Shown: in pieces, positions 25,923-37,138 of the stretch
Numbering within the stretch: the stretch's first letter is position 1
Layout of the letters: each line of letters begins with the position of its first letter
From: Megascapheus bottae
Taxonomy: Eukaryota > Chordata > Mammalia > Rodentia > Geomyidae
DNA length: 64,000 bases
Assembly (NCBI GenBank): GCA_024803745.1
Contig: JANJXV010000004.1
Coordinates: forward strand, 57,517,858-57,581,857
Reading direction: 5' to 3'
Translations under genes and position numbers: made by a program
Notes under the pieces: model-generated
The model's input: only the letters and a program-made list of their open reading frames with translations
The model's database searches: none
What the model was told of the DNA's origin: nothing

Positions 25923-25989
25923 TAGGAGATTTAGTTTCTTTGTAGTAGTTTGCCACACAAAAGCCAGGAGCCAGTGCTTCCCTTGGTTG

Positions 25990-27850
25990 AACGCAAGGAA
26001 GCCTCCTTAGGTCTGCAAAAGAAGGCAACCCACGAGCCTCCCAAAGTCAAGATTAGGGCAGAGCACAACTCTGGTCCCAGAATAGGAACGTTTCCAAGGA
26101 TGGAAAGGGTAGCATTGAGCTTGGCAGAGCCTGGGTCTGCAGGGTGTGCCCTGCGAGTTGCTCTGCTCCAGGCCAAGCTGGGACTCTACTTCCAATGGTC
26201 CCCAGAGGGCGCCACGTTCCAGGACCTAGTGCCCAGGGGCCTGAGCCCTTGTGCCCGTTGTAATGTAGGTAGTATGGGGGGGGGAACCTAACTCAGACCA
26301 GAAAATCAGAGACCCGCACCCTAAAATCCTCATCCGGGGTGTAAAACAGCCACACACCAGGGTAGCTGGCAGTCTCTCTGCCAATCCCCTTTCCTCCCCC
26401 AGCGGAAGATATTCTTGCCCACCACCCAGACAGCGAGCTGGGAAAGGACTGTTTATTCCGGTTAGAACTTTGAGGACCTTAAGGTGGAGACGCGATCTGG
26501 GTCACAAAATAGAATCACGTCGCGAGTGGAGCTCTGCCCACCTTCCTCCCCTACCCCTTGAATCCTCTGGACCCGGCTGGCTGAGGGCCAGGGCGCAGGC
26601 GGAGGCCGAGCCTGGAGGTATTCTGGTTTATGTCTGAGGGAGGAGGATGCTCTGGGCGGCATCTCTGGCTTGGTCGGTGAAGGCCGAAGATGTCCACGCC
26701 GAGGGGATGCGGACAAAGGATAGGCACGCAGAGATCCGGAGCCACACGAGGGATCAGGCTCTCGGGGACGCGGCCATGGGATCTCTTGCAGCTGAGTGGA
26801 CACCCAACTCCCGAATGCTGTAGGCCAGGCCGAGAAATGGGGCACAATAACTGGAGATCCAGGTGGGACAGCTTACGTGTTCACTCACCCTGTGATCTGA
26901 ACCTATCTTTTCAAAGGGATTCTAAATGGAAATATTTAGAAGACAATGAGAGTCCCATCCATTCACTCCCGGGCTTTCACCCAATCCACGACTTTGGCGC
27001 ACACTTGGAACACGCCGCACGCTGGGTGCCGGGAGTCACGGTCGCCTCTCAGCAGGGTGGCGGGAGGAGGTGGCAGTCCCGAGTGCGGGTTTGCGCGTCG
27101 GTGAGGCCTGAGGGGTTCTACGGCGCGGGGCTGGCGCGGGGCCGCGGGGTCCTGAGCCCTTCTCGGCTTGCGCAGGCACCCAGGCGCGGGCACCGGTACT
27201 AATCTACGACCCGTGGAGCGCTCTGAATCCCCGTGCCTAGACATACGTCACACAAGAAGATATATATATTCTTCGCACTTGCTGTGCACTTAGCACCGAG
27301 AGGGCTATTCCTTGCAGGAATCAACGGGAAACCCAAGGTCCTGTGACCCTGATTCCCCGAGGCCTCAGAACTCCAAGCGCCGAGCGGCTGGGGGCGGCCC
27401 AGGCTTTTCAGCTGAACTCTCCAACAGGTGGCGGGGGCGGGGAAGACAGCCGCTGCACGAACCTCCAGCCTAGCGGGAAGCACACGCACACGCCCCAGGG
27501 AGCTAGAGCAGACCAGCGCCCTGGGGAAGGGGTGCAGGCTCCAGGGGAGCCGGGATCTCCGAAGGGGGCGTGTGCGCTGGAAAGTGAATAAGCCGCGGGC
27601 TCTGTGGCCGCCAAAGAGGTTCCCAGGACGCCTTCCGAGATTCCCATAAAAAGAATTTCGTTGTTACTAGCTGAGACAAATCTCCCTTTCAAGTGACTTG
27701 TGCAATCAGAGGCGCTCCTTTGGGATCTAGAGAGTGGGGGAGAGTTATGACTCTCTTTTTCAATTCTCCTCCCTGTGGGCGAATTTTGCACGCGCGCGCG
27801 CACACACACACACTCTATAGGGGGATTATTGATAATGGATTAATTAAGGG
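25990..27850. promoter_or_regulatory. Isolated CpG island upstream of Tbx18
   Basis: GC-rich block, densest at about 26990-27240 and 27340-27620, flanked by AT-rich DNA with microsatellites. It contains open frames up to 170 codons (26690-27202, +) but none resembles a protein I recognise; long open frames are expected where stop codons are rare because of base composition. It could be the promoter of a non-coding RNA or an alternative far-upstream Tbx18 promoter. A donor-like cggtgagg occurs near 27099. About 9 kb separate it from the Tbx18 leader. Confidence 0.6.
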
Positions 27851-27949
27851 GTGTCAGAGGTCTTAAGATTCTTCCCTATCATGACTCAGGATCCTGTAGG
27901 CTCTCCACTCCGGGGCTCCCCACTCCAGTTCCCCCCATTCACCCCCCCC

Positions 27950-28320
27950 CCCCGAGAGGGAACCGAGGTCTCTAAAGTCGCGTTAGTACTGAAGCTGTTT
28001 ACGCGCCCTCCAGACTGATTTATTCTCCAGTCACTCGGAGAACTCGGACGCTTTGGCGGGTTAATTTTTTGTCATTGTTCCTCGTCACACTGAGATAGTT
28101 TGAAGTTCAAGGCGGGTTTATTTATCACCCTGCACATTTGAAATACAGTCAGACATAAAAATAACGGACTCTGGGACTCTGGCGCAATATTGGAGCCGTC
28201 GGGGAATAATTTGGCTAACTGACTCGGACGTTTCACCTTCTAAACAGAAATGCAACTTTCAGTCAAACTGTAAATCAGATTGTCTTCAGGAATGAAAAAA
28301 AAAAAACCGTACAGCAAAAC
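27950..28320. promoter_or_regulatory. Candidate conserved non-coding block next to the upstream CpG island
   Basis: Non-repetitive sequence with preserved CG dinucleotides in an otherwise AT-rich context and several homeodomain-type TTAAT/ATTTA cores. It shows no ORF and no repeat match that I recognise. Called a candidate enhancer by inference only. Confidence 0.35.
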
Positions 28321-28579
28321 CAGAAAGAATGAAAACAATACTAAAGAAAACGCAGATACAGACCAAAGCAACATCAGCTTTAGAAAACCGAACTAGAATT
28401 TAATTTCAGGTGTAGAACTTCGTCGGAAACACGGATTTCTGAATGTTTTACTAGCAGGGACTGACCCAAGGATTCTAGGGTATCCCGGACTCTCAACTTT
28501 TAAAAGATGTGTTTGCTGCGCTGTTATTCAACAATATAAAATAATAAATGCTACTTTAAAATATTAAAAACCCCAACTA

Positions 28580-28680
28580 GGATTTGGAGGCATGGCTCAA
28601 ATGGTAGAATATCAGCCCCACACAGACAAAGCCCAGTGCTAGGCCCTGAGTTGAAGCCCCAGGACCTGCACAAACAAACA
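28580..28680 (+). mobile_element. Geo-like SINE monomer, diverged
   Basis: Carries ggcatggctcaaatggtaga, gctaggccctgagttgaagc and cccaggacc followed by an A-rich end. No head is visible. It belongs to an older Geo-like variant also seen near 47960 and 53410. Confidence 0.6.
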
Positions 28681-29279
28681 ATCCAGATAACCTTCCTCTC
28701 TGGCGAAGTCAAGTTGAACGCCTAGGAGAACGAAAATTATAAACAGAAACAAGGAGTTGGATGATATTTGAAGGGCAGAATAGAGACTGAAGAAGCAATC
28801 TAAGCCTTGGTAAATAAGGAAATCAGAAAGTTCCCCTATACCAATCTTATTTCCAATTTTCCATGGGTAGATGGAAAAGAATTTGATAGTTTTTCCTTCT
28901 TCTGTGCCTCAGGGGTTCCTCTCCCACCCATGTGAGAACCCATAATATTAATTGCTTACTTTCTTGCCATCTCCCACAGACCCAGGCCAAGAGGAGCCCT
29001 AGCAAAGCAGGAACCAGAAGAGAACAGAAAACCAATGCATGCAACCCCTCCACAACTGATCACAAAGGAAAATCCAAAACACAACCAAATAAAACGTCTG
29101 CTCAAGAAGGACGCATCTGCTATTATTTTGCATTATTTCTCCCCCAAGTAAATTTCATGGGACGGGGAGGAGGCTGGGGAAAGCAGACTTGTCTTGACTA
29201 GCCCCTTTCCATCCATTATAGAAAGCTAACCCACAAGGATCTTACCAGTAAGCACCTACCCCGTTTTCAGGGCATTTAA

Positions 29280-29303
29280 GCACACACAGACACAGACACA
29301 GAC

Positions 29304-29348
<45 letters not shown>
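29280..29348 (+). repeat. (CA)n microsatellite
   Basis: CA/CACAGA tract. Confidence 0.95.
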
Positions 29349-29351
<3 letters not shown>

Positions 29352-29487
29352 TTTCTTTTTTAAAACCAAAACAATTTACATGATTATAACATCTCTCTAA
29401 ATATACAGAAATAAGAGAGAGCTGTGACTTAAACTTCACGACACTAAAACTGATTTTAGAGATTATATATATATGTGTATATATATA

Positions 29488-29605
29488 TGTGGAAGAATAT
29501 GGGAGGGGTACAATGTCCAACAAGAATTGTACTCACTATCTTCTATGTAATTGAAACTACTTTGTACATCACCCTGACAATACAATTAAATAAAAAGGAA
29601 AAAGC
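29488..29605 (+). mobile_element. LINE-1 3' end fragment
   Basis: Shares the L1 terminal pattern (gtactcactatcttctatg, taattgaaactactttgtac, atcaccctgacaat, A-rich tail). Preceded by a short TA-rich run. Confidence 0.75.
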
Positions 29606-30915
29606 ATATTTAATTAAAAAACAGAATACAGGGGCTTCCTGTACAAAAGTAAAGGAGTTGTTTTACAATAACTTTGAAGGTGTATGGGAAAATACCTTGC
29701 TAGCAGATAGTTTTTAATGTCCATTGATAACACTAGAGATGCAATTTAAAGTAGTGTTCTAATGATCAATATGTACTTTCAAAAGCATTAAAAATAAGAT
29801 TAAAATCAGTATCTTAATGGGGAAATAATTGCTTCGTCCTGCTCCATCCCCAATCCTTTGGAAAGCCCCTACACCTGCATCCTCCTGAGAGAACTCTCCC
29901 CACACTCCCCACCCCCAGCCTCCTGTGTCCCTCCCAATGCTGAGTAAATAGTTGTCTTTTTCCCCCACTCTCAAGACCCAATTATATTCATACAGTTTTA
30001 ATATTTGCATAGTCAGTTCTTGACAAAATGTCTTTTACATCAGTCCCAAGCTGGCTTTGGTCTAATTGATACCTCTGCTTCTTCAGAAGGACAATTTGCT
30101 AAATGCAGTGCACTCTGCTAATGGGCACCTCCTGTATTTCAGGTAATCCTTTGCCAAGAGATGGCCCAAGAACCTTTCAGGATAACCAGCAAGGGAAATA
30201 AAAAGGGAAACGCTTGCCTTTCTGCACATTTATTTTTATTTGTTCGACCTTTTTTTCTTTGCTTCATTTCTAATACATCAAAATGACTTCTTTCTTTTAG
30301 ATTCTCAAACCACAAATATCTCAAAAACATATATTTCAAAAAGTAAATCTACAGATGTAATACATACTGTGAGCCCTATAAAACGCGTTTACAATGCTGA
30401 CTTAAAGAAATAAATTTATAACTTTCATATGTACCTTCTTTGGGCAATAGGCAACTGCCATATGTTTCTGACTTCCCTAATTCAACTTTCCTGCAACATC
30501 TGTAGCAGGTAGTGCTTCTTAAAGAACACTGTATGGAATTTGGGAAAGAACCTGTACCAAAGGCTGAAAGAGGAACATTTTTTTAAGAGCTCAGTCTTTC
30601 TAGAAATGCTAGCTATTCTAAATTTACATTACTGAATGTGCATGGCCTTGAACTCACCTTGTGTTCCCTTTTTTCCCCATGTGAATGAATTTGGAAATAC
30701 AGCTTGCTTTTTTTTTGTTTTTACCTGCTAAAGATTCTTTATAAGCATAATATCAAAAGTATAAACTATTCATTTTAGTTCCTCTTGCAAGTAGCATCTT
30801 CACCTTCAGCTTCCTGAATATATCTCTTCCTGAAAATCCAGAAGAGCTGTTTTATTTGAGACAAAATTGGAATTTTGTATATTGAAATGGAGGGGAGGAT
30901 CTTAGAATTTCTCAC
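29606..30915. other. Upstream intergenic DNA, no gene recognised
   Basis: AT-rich DNA. The interval 30040-30130 (ctaattgatacctctgcttc and onward) looks repeat-free and could be a small conserved element; this is a guess. Confidence 0.5.
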
Positions 30916-31121
30916 TCAATATATACTTTATTTATTTATTTATTTTTGCCAGTTCTGGGCTTAAGCTCAGGGTCTGGGCAAGAACCCCACCACTTAAGCC
31001 ACAGCACCACTTCCAGCGTTTTCTATGTATGTGGGGCTGAGGAATCAAACCCTGGTCTTTGTACATGCTAGGCAAGCACTCTACCACTAGGCCAAACTTC
31101 CTGCTCCTCAAAATACACTTT
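30916..31121 (-). mobile_element. IDL-Geo dimeric SINE
   Basis: Reverse orientation: Geo unit (gccagttctgggcttaagct, cacttaagccacagcacca) then ID-like unit (gaatcaaaccctggtctttg, gctaggcaagcactctacc). Diverged flanking repeats tcaatatatacttt and tcaaaatacacttt (12/14). Confidence 0.88.
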
Positions 31122-31527
31122 TTAAAAGAGAAAAGAGTTTGCACAATTAGACAGGAAACAAAAAAAGTTGATATAAAGAGCATTTTGTCAAATTTTCACA
31201 CATGGTTAAGTGTAGAGTTTACTCTTGATGTTAATACTATTTTCCATTGGCTCACAGCTCCCAGGCAACACATACACAATTCTAGTGGTATCTTTAGTAG
31301 GTTAAAAAGTCTTGTCATTCATCTGAAAATGAAATGCCTCGTCTGTCAGAATGAGTAAATTACATTCATAGTTTTCATTTTAATTTTCTCAGTAGATTTT
31401 ATAAAAATGTGCAAAAAATTTTACTGAAAGTTTTATCATTTACGTAAAATATAGGAATAGTGCCTAATTTCTAGTCAACTAGAGGGTATAATAATTTTTC
31501 TATTTAAAAGTTAATACTGAAAATCAG

Positions 31528-31636
31528 AATGGTGGCTGGAACCCTATAGTCCTTAGCTACTCTAAAGGCAGAAGCAAGAAGATCACTTTAGTTTAGGAGT
31601 CTGAGGCTAGCCTGGCTTCCAGATCCCTTCTCTGAA
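31528..31636 (+). mobile_element. B1-like 7SL SINE monomer, degenerate
   Basis: ggtggctggaaccctatagt, ccttagctactctaaaggc, aagatcactttagtttagga, ggctagcctggcttcc; a decayed B1/Alu-type order leading into a GA-rich tail. Confidence 0.6.
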
Positions 31637-31709
31637 AGAGAGTGGGAGGGGGGAGGGATAGGGAGAGGAAGAGACAGAGGCCAAGAGTCAAACAGAGAAA
31701 GAGAGAGAT

Positions 31710-31776
<67 letters not shown>

Positions 31777-31845
31777 CAGACAGACAGACAGACCGAGAGA
31801 CAGAGACAGAGAGACAGAGACAGAGAGAGACAGAGACAGAGAGGC
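31637..31845 (+). repeat. GA-rich microsatellite, (GA)n then GACAGA repeats
   Basis: Grown from the preceding SINE tail. Long Arg/Glu and Leu/Ser frames here are artefacts. Confidence 0.95.
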
Positions 31846-32879
31846 CAACAATAATTTTAAAATATATTAGGCACAACACTTAGGCTTTCTTAAAAGAAGC
31901 CTGCTTAGTTTCATTTTCAATTTTTATTTATAGAGGAGCATAAAATGATGAAGTATTTAATTCAAATAATATGAAACTATATTTTGGGCAACCATGTAAC
32001 CACAATTTTAAGAATATTGCTTACTTTAATTTTCACATTCATTTTCTGAGTTTATAACTAAATTATGTTGCAATACTGGTATTAGCAATGCCCTGTTACC
32101 TGTCTTGGGGTATTTCTTTATTTCTGGTTTTAATTTCATTAACTCTTTCAACCTGTCTACTTTGGAATCAGATATTAGTTATAATGTAGCCTTTTCCATC
32201 TTTTCTGCAGTTGATCCCTCACAGATAATGGAAGTGAGAGAGGTGGGGGGGGGGGCTAGTGAGGCAGATAGTAAATACAAACTGCAGCAGGGTCGAAAGG
32301 TAAAATAGATATTACTGGAACCTGAACATGAAGGGAAAAGTTTATCTAAAGTACGAGTTTTCTTCTGGAGGCCTGGCAAGCTCTTTACTTCCTCAGTCTT
32401 CTGTGTGCTGAGTTTAAAAGACCCTCTTCTCCAATGTGAAAAACATGTTGGGGATGGGGAGGGAGGGCTGAAGACAAGCTTACCTTCCCAATCTCTCAAA
32501 TCGCGCACCTCTTCGGAACTCTAAACAAAGGAGTATTGAATGAAAAAAAAAAAACGAACAATTAACAGAGTAACTGATTCTGAACACCTAAGGACCGGAC
32601 TTGGCTCCTCTGCGCTCTTCCAGGATCCTTAATAGTGGGCCTCAGTCTCAACTAATCTAACTAGTTGTTGGGGGAGAGAAAGGAAAACCAAAAGACAAAC
32701 AAAGCAAATAAGTAAGTGGGGGCTACCAACTCCGCGTGGCGTCTGAGTGAGAGCCAGCTCCGGGAGCTGCGGGAGTTTCCCTGGCTGAGAGGGATTCGGG
32801 CTCAGCCCTCCTGCTCCTCCCAGCCTGTGTTTGTAGCGGTGCCTCTCGACCTCGCCGGAATAAAGTCCCAGAGAGCTCC
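31846..32879. other. Upstream non-coding DNA
   Basis: No gene recognised. CpG density rises at about 32590-32880 in a GC-rich patch. Mononucleotide G runs near 32245-32254. Confidence 0.5.
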
Positions 32880-33230
32880 CGCCACCCTCCAGCATTTTCT
32901 CCCCTAATCCTTGTAAATGAGTGCCCTTTGTGATTATTATTCTCATTAATCCAGGTTACTGGGAGGAGCTAAGGAATGGGGGGGGGGAATCTCAGTCTTG
33001 ATTTCTGCTGCTGCCTGTCGATCAAAGCGGTGATGTCTGATATCCGTGGCTCTAAATTAAAACATGTCTCTTCTTGGATGAAATTACGAAGAAAGACAAA
33101 TAATGAGTCCTGTTGGTGTTTAGGGTTTGCCCAGACTCACCCACTACTCATTTGCCTGTTTCTGTATTTTTCCCACATTCGCTGAAAGCTAATAATAAAT
33201 GTCTCTTTATTAATGGAAAGGAAGTGCGGG
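32880..33230. promoter_or_regulatory. Candidate conserved non-coding block about 3.5 kb upstream of the promoter
   Basis: Single-copy, repeat-free sequence with clustered ATTA/TAAT cores (for example around 32934-32950 and 33185-33215) and a TGTCGATCAAAG stretch at about 33016-33027. Its texture resembles known developmental-gene enhancers. Inference only. Confidence 0.35.
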
Positions 33231-33959
33231 TCCTGTTTAGAAACTCACAGGATGCGACTTGAGTCAGGGATCACTTCTTAGTGGCAGGTTTCCAACCCCA
33301 GAGTGAATTGTAGGGGCTAAAATTTCTGAACAGCGATTGTCGAGTGCAAAACAAAATAAAACGAAACGTGTGTGCATTCCTTTCCTATAAAACCTTTAGT
33401 TTTAGAACATAAAAACCAATTATTTAGCAACGAACTATCTTCAAAATTACAGGAGCTGGAATATTAAACCCTATAGGCATAGTCAAGGACTAAAGCTCCA
33501 GGTTTTGTAAGAGCTATTAGACACTGTGACGTTTTAAAATTATTTTAAATAGAAGAATGATTCAAATCTAGCTGGATTTGGACACTGCAGATCTTGTGCT
33601 CTGACTTCCACCAAACTCCTGAAATTGACTCATTCCACTGAGTGGCTTATTTGAAACAGAATATGTCTCTTTTTGCAAGGGGCCTAATACTGTGTTTCTT
33701 TTTCTATCATGTCTTTAACGTAGCTCCTATTGGAGGCACATACTTCTCACATGTCTGCACGTGTGCAGTGGACATGAGCACATAAACACACACACACCCG
33801 AGCGCACTTAAACGTGCATATGCGCAGAGACACTTGCAAGCGTGCGAGCAAAAACTTAGAGGTTCCGTTTAATGCATACGCATTGTGTCCTAATTTCCTT
33901 TGCTGGAAAAGCTTATTGTAGCCTGTCACATTGTTGAGGAAAGGCCTGATGAACCTATG

Positions 33960-34760
33960 GCTTAGCCAAAGCTAGGTAGCTTAGGGCTAGCCTCAAAGCG
34001 ATTCCTTCCCCATCTCTGGGACCCAGGGAGTCTGCGACCAGGCTCACAATCCACAGGTCCAGCTCAGACCGCTAGCCTGAGACTCCTATCTGGAAAGAAA
34101 GAGGAAGCCAGCAGCTGTGGCTGTAAGGTCCCAGTGGAAAACTTTCCCAAACCCCAGTTTTAACGGGGACCAAGGGCTCTAGCGCCCTCGTCCTGTCCCA
34201 GACCGAGCACACTGAATTATTTCTAAGGATTATTGTTTGTTTGTTTGTTTGCTTGTTTTGAGCGTGTGGATGTTAGTGGAGCGAGAACTTTCTGTCTTGT
34301 TTGTTGTGTGAACACAGGTCTCCCAAGTTGTGGGGGTTTGTTGTGCTTCTTGCTACAGGGGAAAAGGCAAAAGAGTCGTGACCCAGTTGAGAAAAGCAGA
34401 TTAGGAGCTGTAGGGTCCTAAGAGCGCGCTGAGGTCTCCATCAGATTTCTAAATCAGTTTGAAATGGACAGGCTCCGCGTCTGGAAATAGCATTTAAAAA
34501 AACGATCTCGGGCCCAGCCTCCCCGAAAAACTCGGTCCGAGTGAGCCCAAAGGATCCAGCGACTCCCTTCTGGGCAAAGGACGGTGCTTCCACACCTCCG
34601 AGGCAGAAGGGTGTTCGGAAGGAGCTGCGGGTCGCATCCCCTCCTGCTGGGGGAGAGCGTGGACGTGGGCCCCAGCCCTCTAACCAGGCCTGCTGCGGCT
34701 CAGAGGGCAAAAGCGCGCGAGCTTCCGAGCTTGGGGGGATAAACCCTGGCTACGTCTGAC
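33960..34760. other. GC-rich patch upstream of Tbx18
   Basis: Moderately CpG-rich non-coding DNA (notably 34400-34750) with a TTTG run at about 34232-34257. Overlapping short frames on both strands match nothing known. Confidence 0.45.
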
Positions 34761-34936
34761 CTTTCACTTCAGCAAACATATTTTCCATCCAAACTCTCGA
34801 GGCAGACTCTCCGTCCTGTGCCGTTTTCAATGCTCCAACCAACTTTACAAACAAGATTTTACTTTCTTTTTTTTTGGGGGGGGGAGAAGATATCACCGTG
34901 AGATACTATTAAACTTGCGTCCCCAGATAGCTCCCT

Positions 34937-35078
34937 AAACAGTGACACAGCCCTTCTTTTGTGAATTCAACTCCAAAAACAGTGACAAAGCCATTCTTTG
35001 GTGAATTCTACTCAAAACAGAACAAAACAAAAACAAAACAAAACAGCGACACAACCTTTCCTTTGTGAATTCAAAACC
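34937..35078 (+). repeat. Three diverged copies of an approximately 40-bp direct repeat
   Basis: Units start aacagtgacacagcccttct, aacagtgacaaagccattct and aacagcgacacaacctttcc and each contains gtgaattc. The third is separated from the second by an AAAAC-rich spacer (35012-35040). Confidence 0.85.
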
Positions 35079-36059
35079 TCGTCCAATTGAATCTATTTCT
35101 TAAGTATATAAAGGAAGCCCCCACCGCAGGGATATTGCTAAGTCTTAGGATTGGGAGGCGAATGGATTTGGAAGGCCTTGGTGTGCCTTTGATCACCTTC
35201 TGTGAGATCCTGCTCCAAGGCGAGCTCCCCCAGCTAAGGTAAAAAATTAAAAAAAATCGGTTCCAGTGGTGAAGTCAGAGGAAAACTAACAAGAACCCAT
35301 CACTCGTCACACATTTTATACTAATGGTTAAGTGGAATATGCAATCTTCATCCAATAAAATCATTGTATTCCACAGAGATGTATTCTACTTAAATCAAAA
35401 CATTTTTTTGTTAACTACTGTAAAAAGTTGGGGTGGAAGCATAAAATAAACTGTCATTCAATTAAGTGTTGGTTTCAATACATCTTAAACAAATTGTAAA
35501 AACATGATACAAATATGGTGAATTTGGAAAATAAGAAGGTAAATCACTTATAATTTTAAAAACACTGCAATTGAGTCTTAAAAGTAATTTTACTTTCTCT
35601 GTGCCTCTCAACACATAAAATAGTATTTACCGAAATGAAAAAGTTCCTTTTGAAGATTTCAGGGGGACATTAGGGTTGTCTTTATAAGCAAAACATTCAG
35701 TTAAAATTCCATGACCTACCTTTAAAGTGACGACTGTGAAAGAAAAGGGAGTCTCCAGGGGAAAAAAAGTGCTTTTCCCGTTAATTTATATAAGACTGAA
35801 CATACCTACAATGTTTTCTTTGTAGATATAAAGGTTTCAAATATTTTAAACACGTTTTTCCTAAGTGGAATTCACGGAGTAAAATGTAAACCTGCTGCCG
35901 TGCTTGACTCAGAGTGGCTTCTACTAAACACGAGAATGTTTAAATGAGACACTAGCAACTTTGAAGGCTGTGAAATCTCACCGCCTCCCCAAAAGTTCTA
36001 CGAGGTGGCAACGGATCTGGCTGTGGGATTGGTGATTTATTCCAGGAAATATTTTTGAT
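35079..36059. other. AT-rich proximal upstream DNA of Tbx18
   Basis: About 1 kb of repeat-free, AT-rich sequence without an ORF, lying directly before the CpG island. Plausible regulatory DNA, not demonstrated. Confidence 0.5.
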
Positions 36060-36279
36060 ATGCTAACTTGGTGCTTTTCTCTGTTTAAAGCCAAAGGTTT
36101 CCGTCTTCCCAAATCCAAGGGACGGAAGAAGCTGGAGAGTTCGGGCTGGACTGGCCCTGTGGGCTATGGCGAGACCAACTGGATTCCGAGAGCGCGGCTG
36201 GCCAGTCCAAGCCAGATGGCGGCGCTTTGCACTCCGGACGTTTTCTTTTTCTTTTTTCCTTTTTTCCTTCCCAACCTTC

Positions 36280-36831
36280 TAAGGAAGTGGGCGCGGGTTG
36301 CGCAGAGCCGGGGTCTTTTGATTGGCCAGCCTTCTGGATGATTGACAATTCCCCGGGCTCCTCCCCTCTCCACTTTATTGACACTAATGAGCAAGTTCTT
36401 CCCACCGCTCTCCTGCTTGGAAGTGCTGACAGATCAAGGCAACAAATTTCAATTACAATCCCTAATTTGTGTCCGCAGAGTGTTTTTTTTTTTTCTTTCT
36501 CATGTTAGTCTTCTCTGGCGCATCAGTCGAGGCAGATCTTGGAGCAGTCGGAGGAGGTGGAGGGGGTGGGAGCGAAGGAGTGCAGCAGTGAGAGCGCGCC
36601 AGAGACTGGGGAAGGAAACTTGGCGGTCTCAGCACTGGGTCTTCGGATCCCCACGCAAGCCAGAAAAGAGGAAACGCCAAATTTGCTTTTGCTCGCGGCT
36701 GGGAAAAAGGGGGCAGATCTCGGGAGGCTCCGAGAGTGGTTCAGTTGTTGGTGGGACCAGGAGAGCGTGTGCGTGCGTGTGCCCGCGTGAGTGTATATGA
36801 GAGTGGGGCGGGCGGGCGCCAGGCGGCGAGG
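36280..36831 (+). promoter_or_regulatory. Tbx18 promoter region and 5' leader
   Basis: GC-rich DNA directly upstream of the Tbx18 ATG. Visible elements are an inverted CCAAT box (ATTGG at 36321-36325), a PBX/HOX-like TGATTGAC at 36339-36346 and a MEIS-like TGACAG at 36427-36432. There is no convincing TATA box, as is common for CpG-island promoters. The leader contains an in-frame stop at 36589-36591 and is then open through exon 1 without an in-frame upstream ATG, so 36832 is the first in-frame ATG. The transcription start is not determined; somewhere between about 36430 and 36650 seems likely. Confidence 0.7.
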
Positions 36832-36907
36832 ATGGCCGAGAAGCGGAGGGGCTCTCCGTGCAGTATGCTCAGCCTCAAGGCGCACGCCTTCTCGGTGGAG
36901 GCGCTGA
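36797..36907 (+). other. Short upstream ORF overlapping the Tbx18 start codon
   Basis: ATG at 36797, in the +1 frame relative to Tbx18, runs 36 codons to TGA at 36905-36907, passing over the Tbx18 ATG at 36832. Its context is weak (T at -3, A at +4), so leaky scanning would be expected. A second possible leader ORF lies at 36502-36591 if transcription begins far enough upstream. No protein function is claimed; the possible role is translational damping. Confidence 0.5.
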
Positions 36908-37138
36908 TCGGCGCCGAGAAGCAGCAACAGCTCCAAAAGAAGCGGCGAAAGCTAGGCGGGGAAGAGGCAGCCGGGGCCTCCGACGACGGGTGCAGCAGCC
37001 GCACGGGCAGCGCAGCCGAAAAGAGTTCCTCGGAGGGAGATGAGGGCGCAGCGCACCCGCCACCCGCTGGGGCGGCGTCGGGCCTGGCTCGGAGCTGCGC
37101 GGACCTAGAGCGGAGCTGTGGCTCAGGAGGAGCCACGG
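36832..37138 (+). CDS. Tbx18: Tbx18 coding exon 1 (N-terminus)
   Basis: First coding exon of the T-box transcription factor TBX18, a nuclear, mainly repressing DNA-binding protein of the Tbx15/18/22 group (known roles in epicardium, sinus node, ureter mesenchyme and somite patterning). The ATG at 36832 has a strong context (A at -3, G at +4), and the opening [20 protein letters not shown] is the TBX18 N-terminus as I remember it. Residues 20-27 (FSVEALIG) form an eh1-like motif, which in this group recruits Groucho/TLE corepressors. Residues 36-41 (KKRRKL) are a basic nuclear-localisation-like stretch. The remainder is low-complexity Gly/Ala/Ser/Glu. The exon is 307 nt and ends in phase 1 at a consensus donor (gtgagt, 37139). 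The frame stays open into intron 1 as far as 37353, so retention of intron 1 would give a short protein without a T-box. GC content is far above the flanks because the exon lies in a CpG island. Confidence 0.96.

Noticed and set aside
26690..27202. 170-codon open frame in the upstream CpG island
   Set aside because: GC-rich DNA has few stop codons, several overlapping frames on both strands are equally long, and the product resembles no known protein.
34937..35078. CRISPR-like spaced repeats
   Set aside because: Only three diverged units without regular spacers, in a vertebrate genome.
36085..36405. 106-codon reverse-strand frame over the promoter
   Set aside because: No splice, start or similarity support; explained by base composition of the CpG island edge.
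36736..36831. In-frame N-terminal extension of Tbx18 beginning at GTG 36736
   Set aside because: It would need a non-ATG start. The ATG at 36832 has a strong context and begins the known TBX18 N-terminus.
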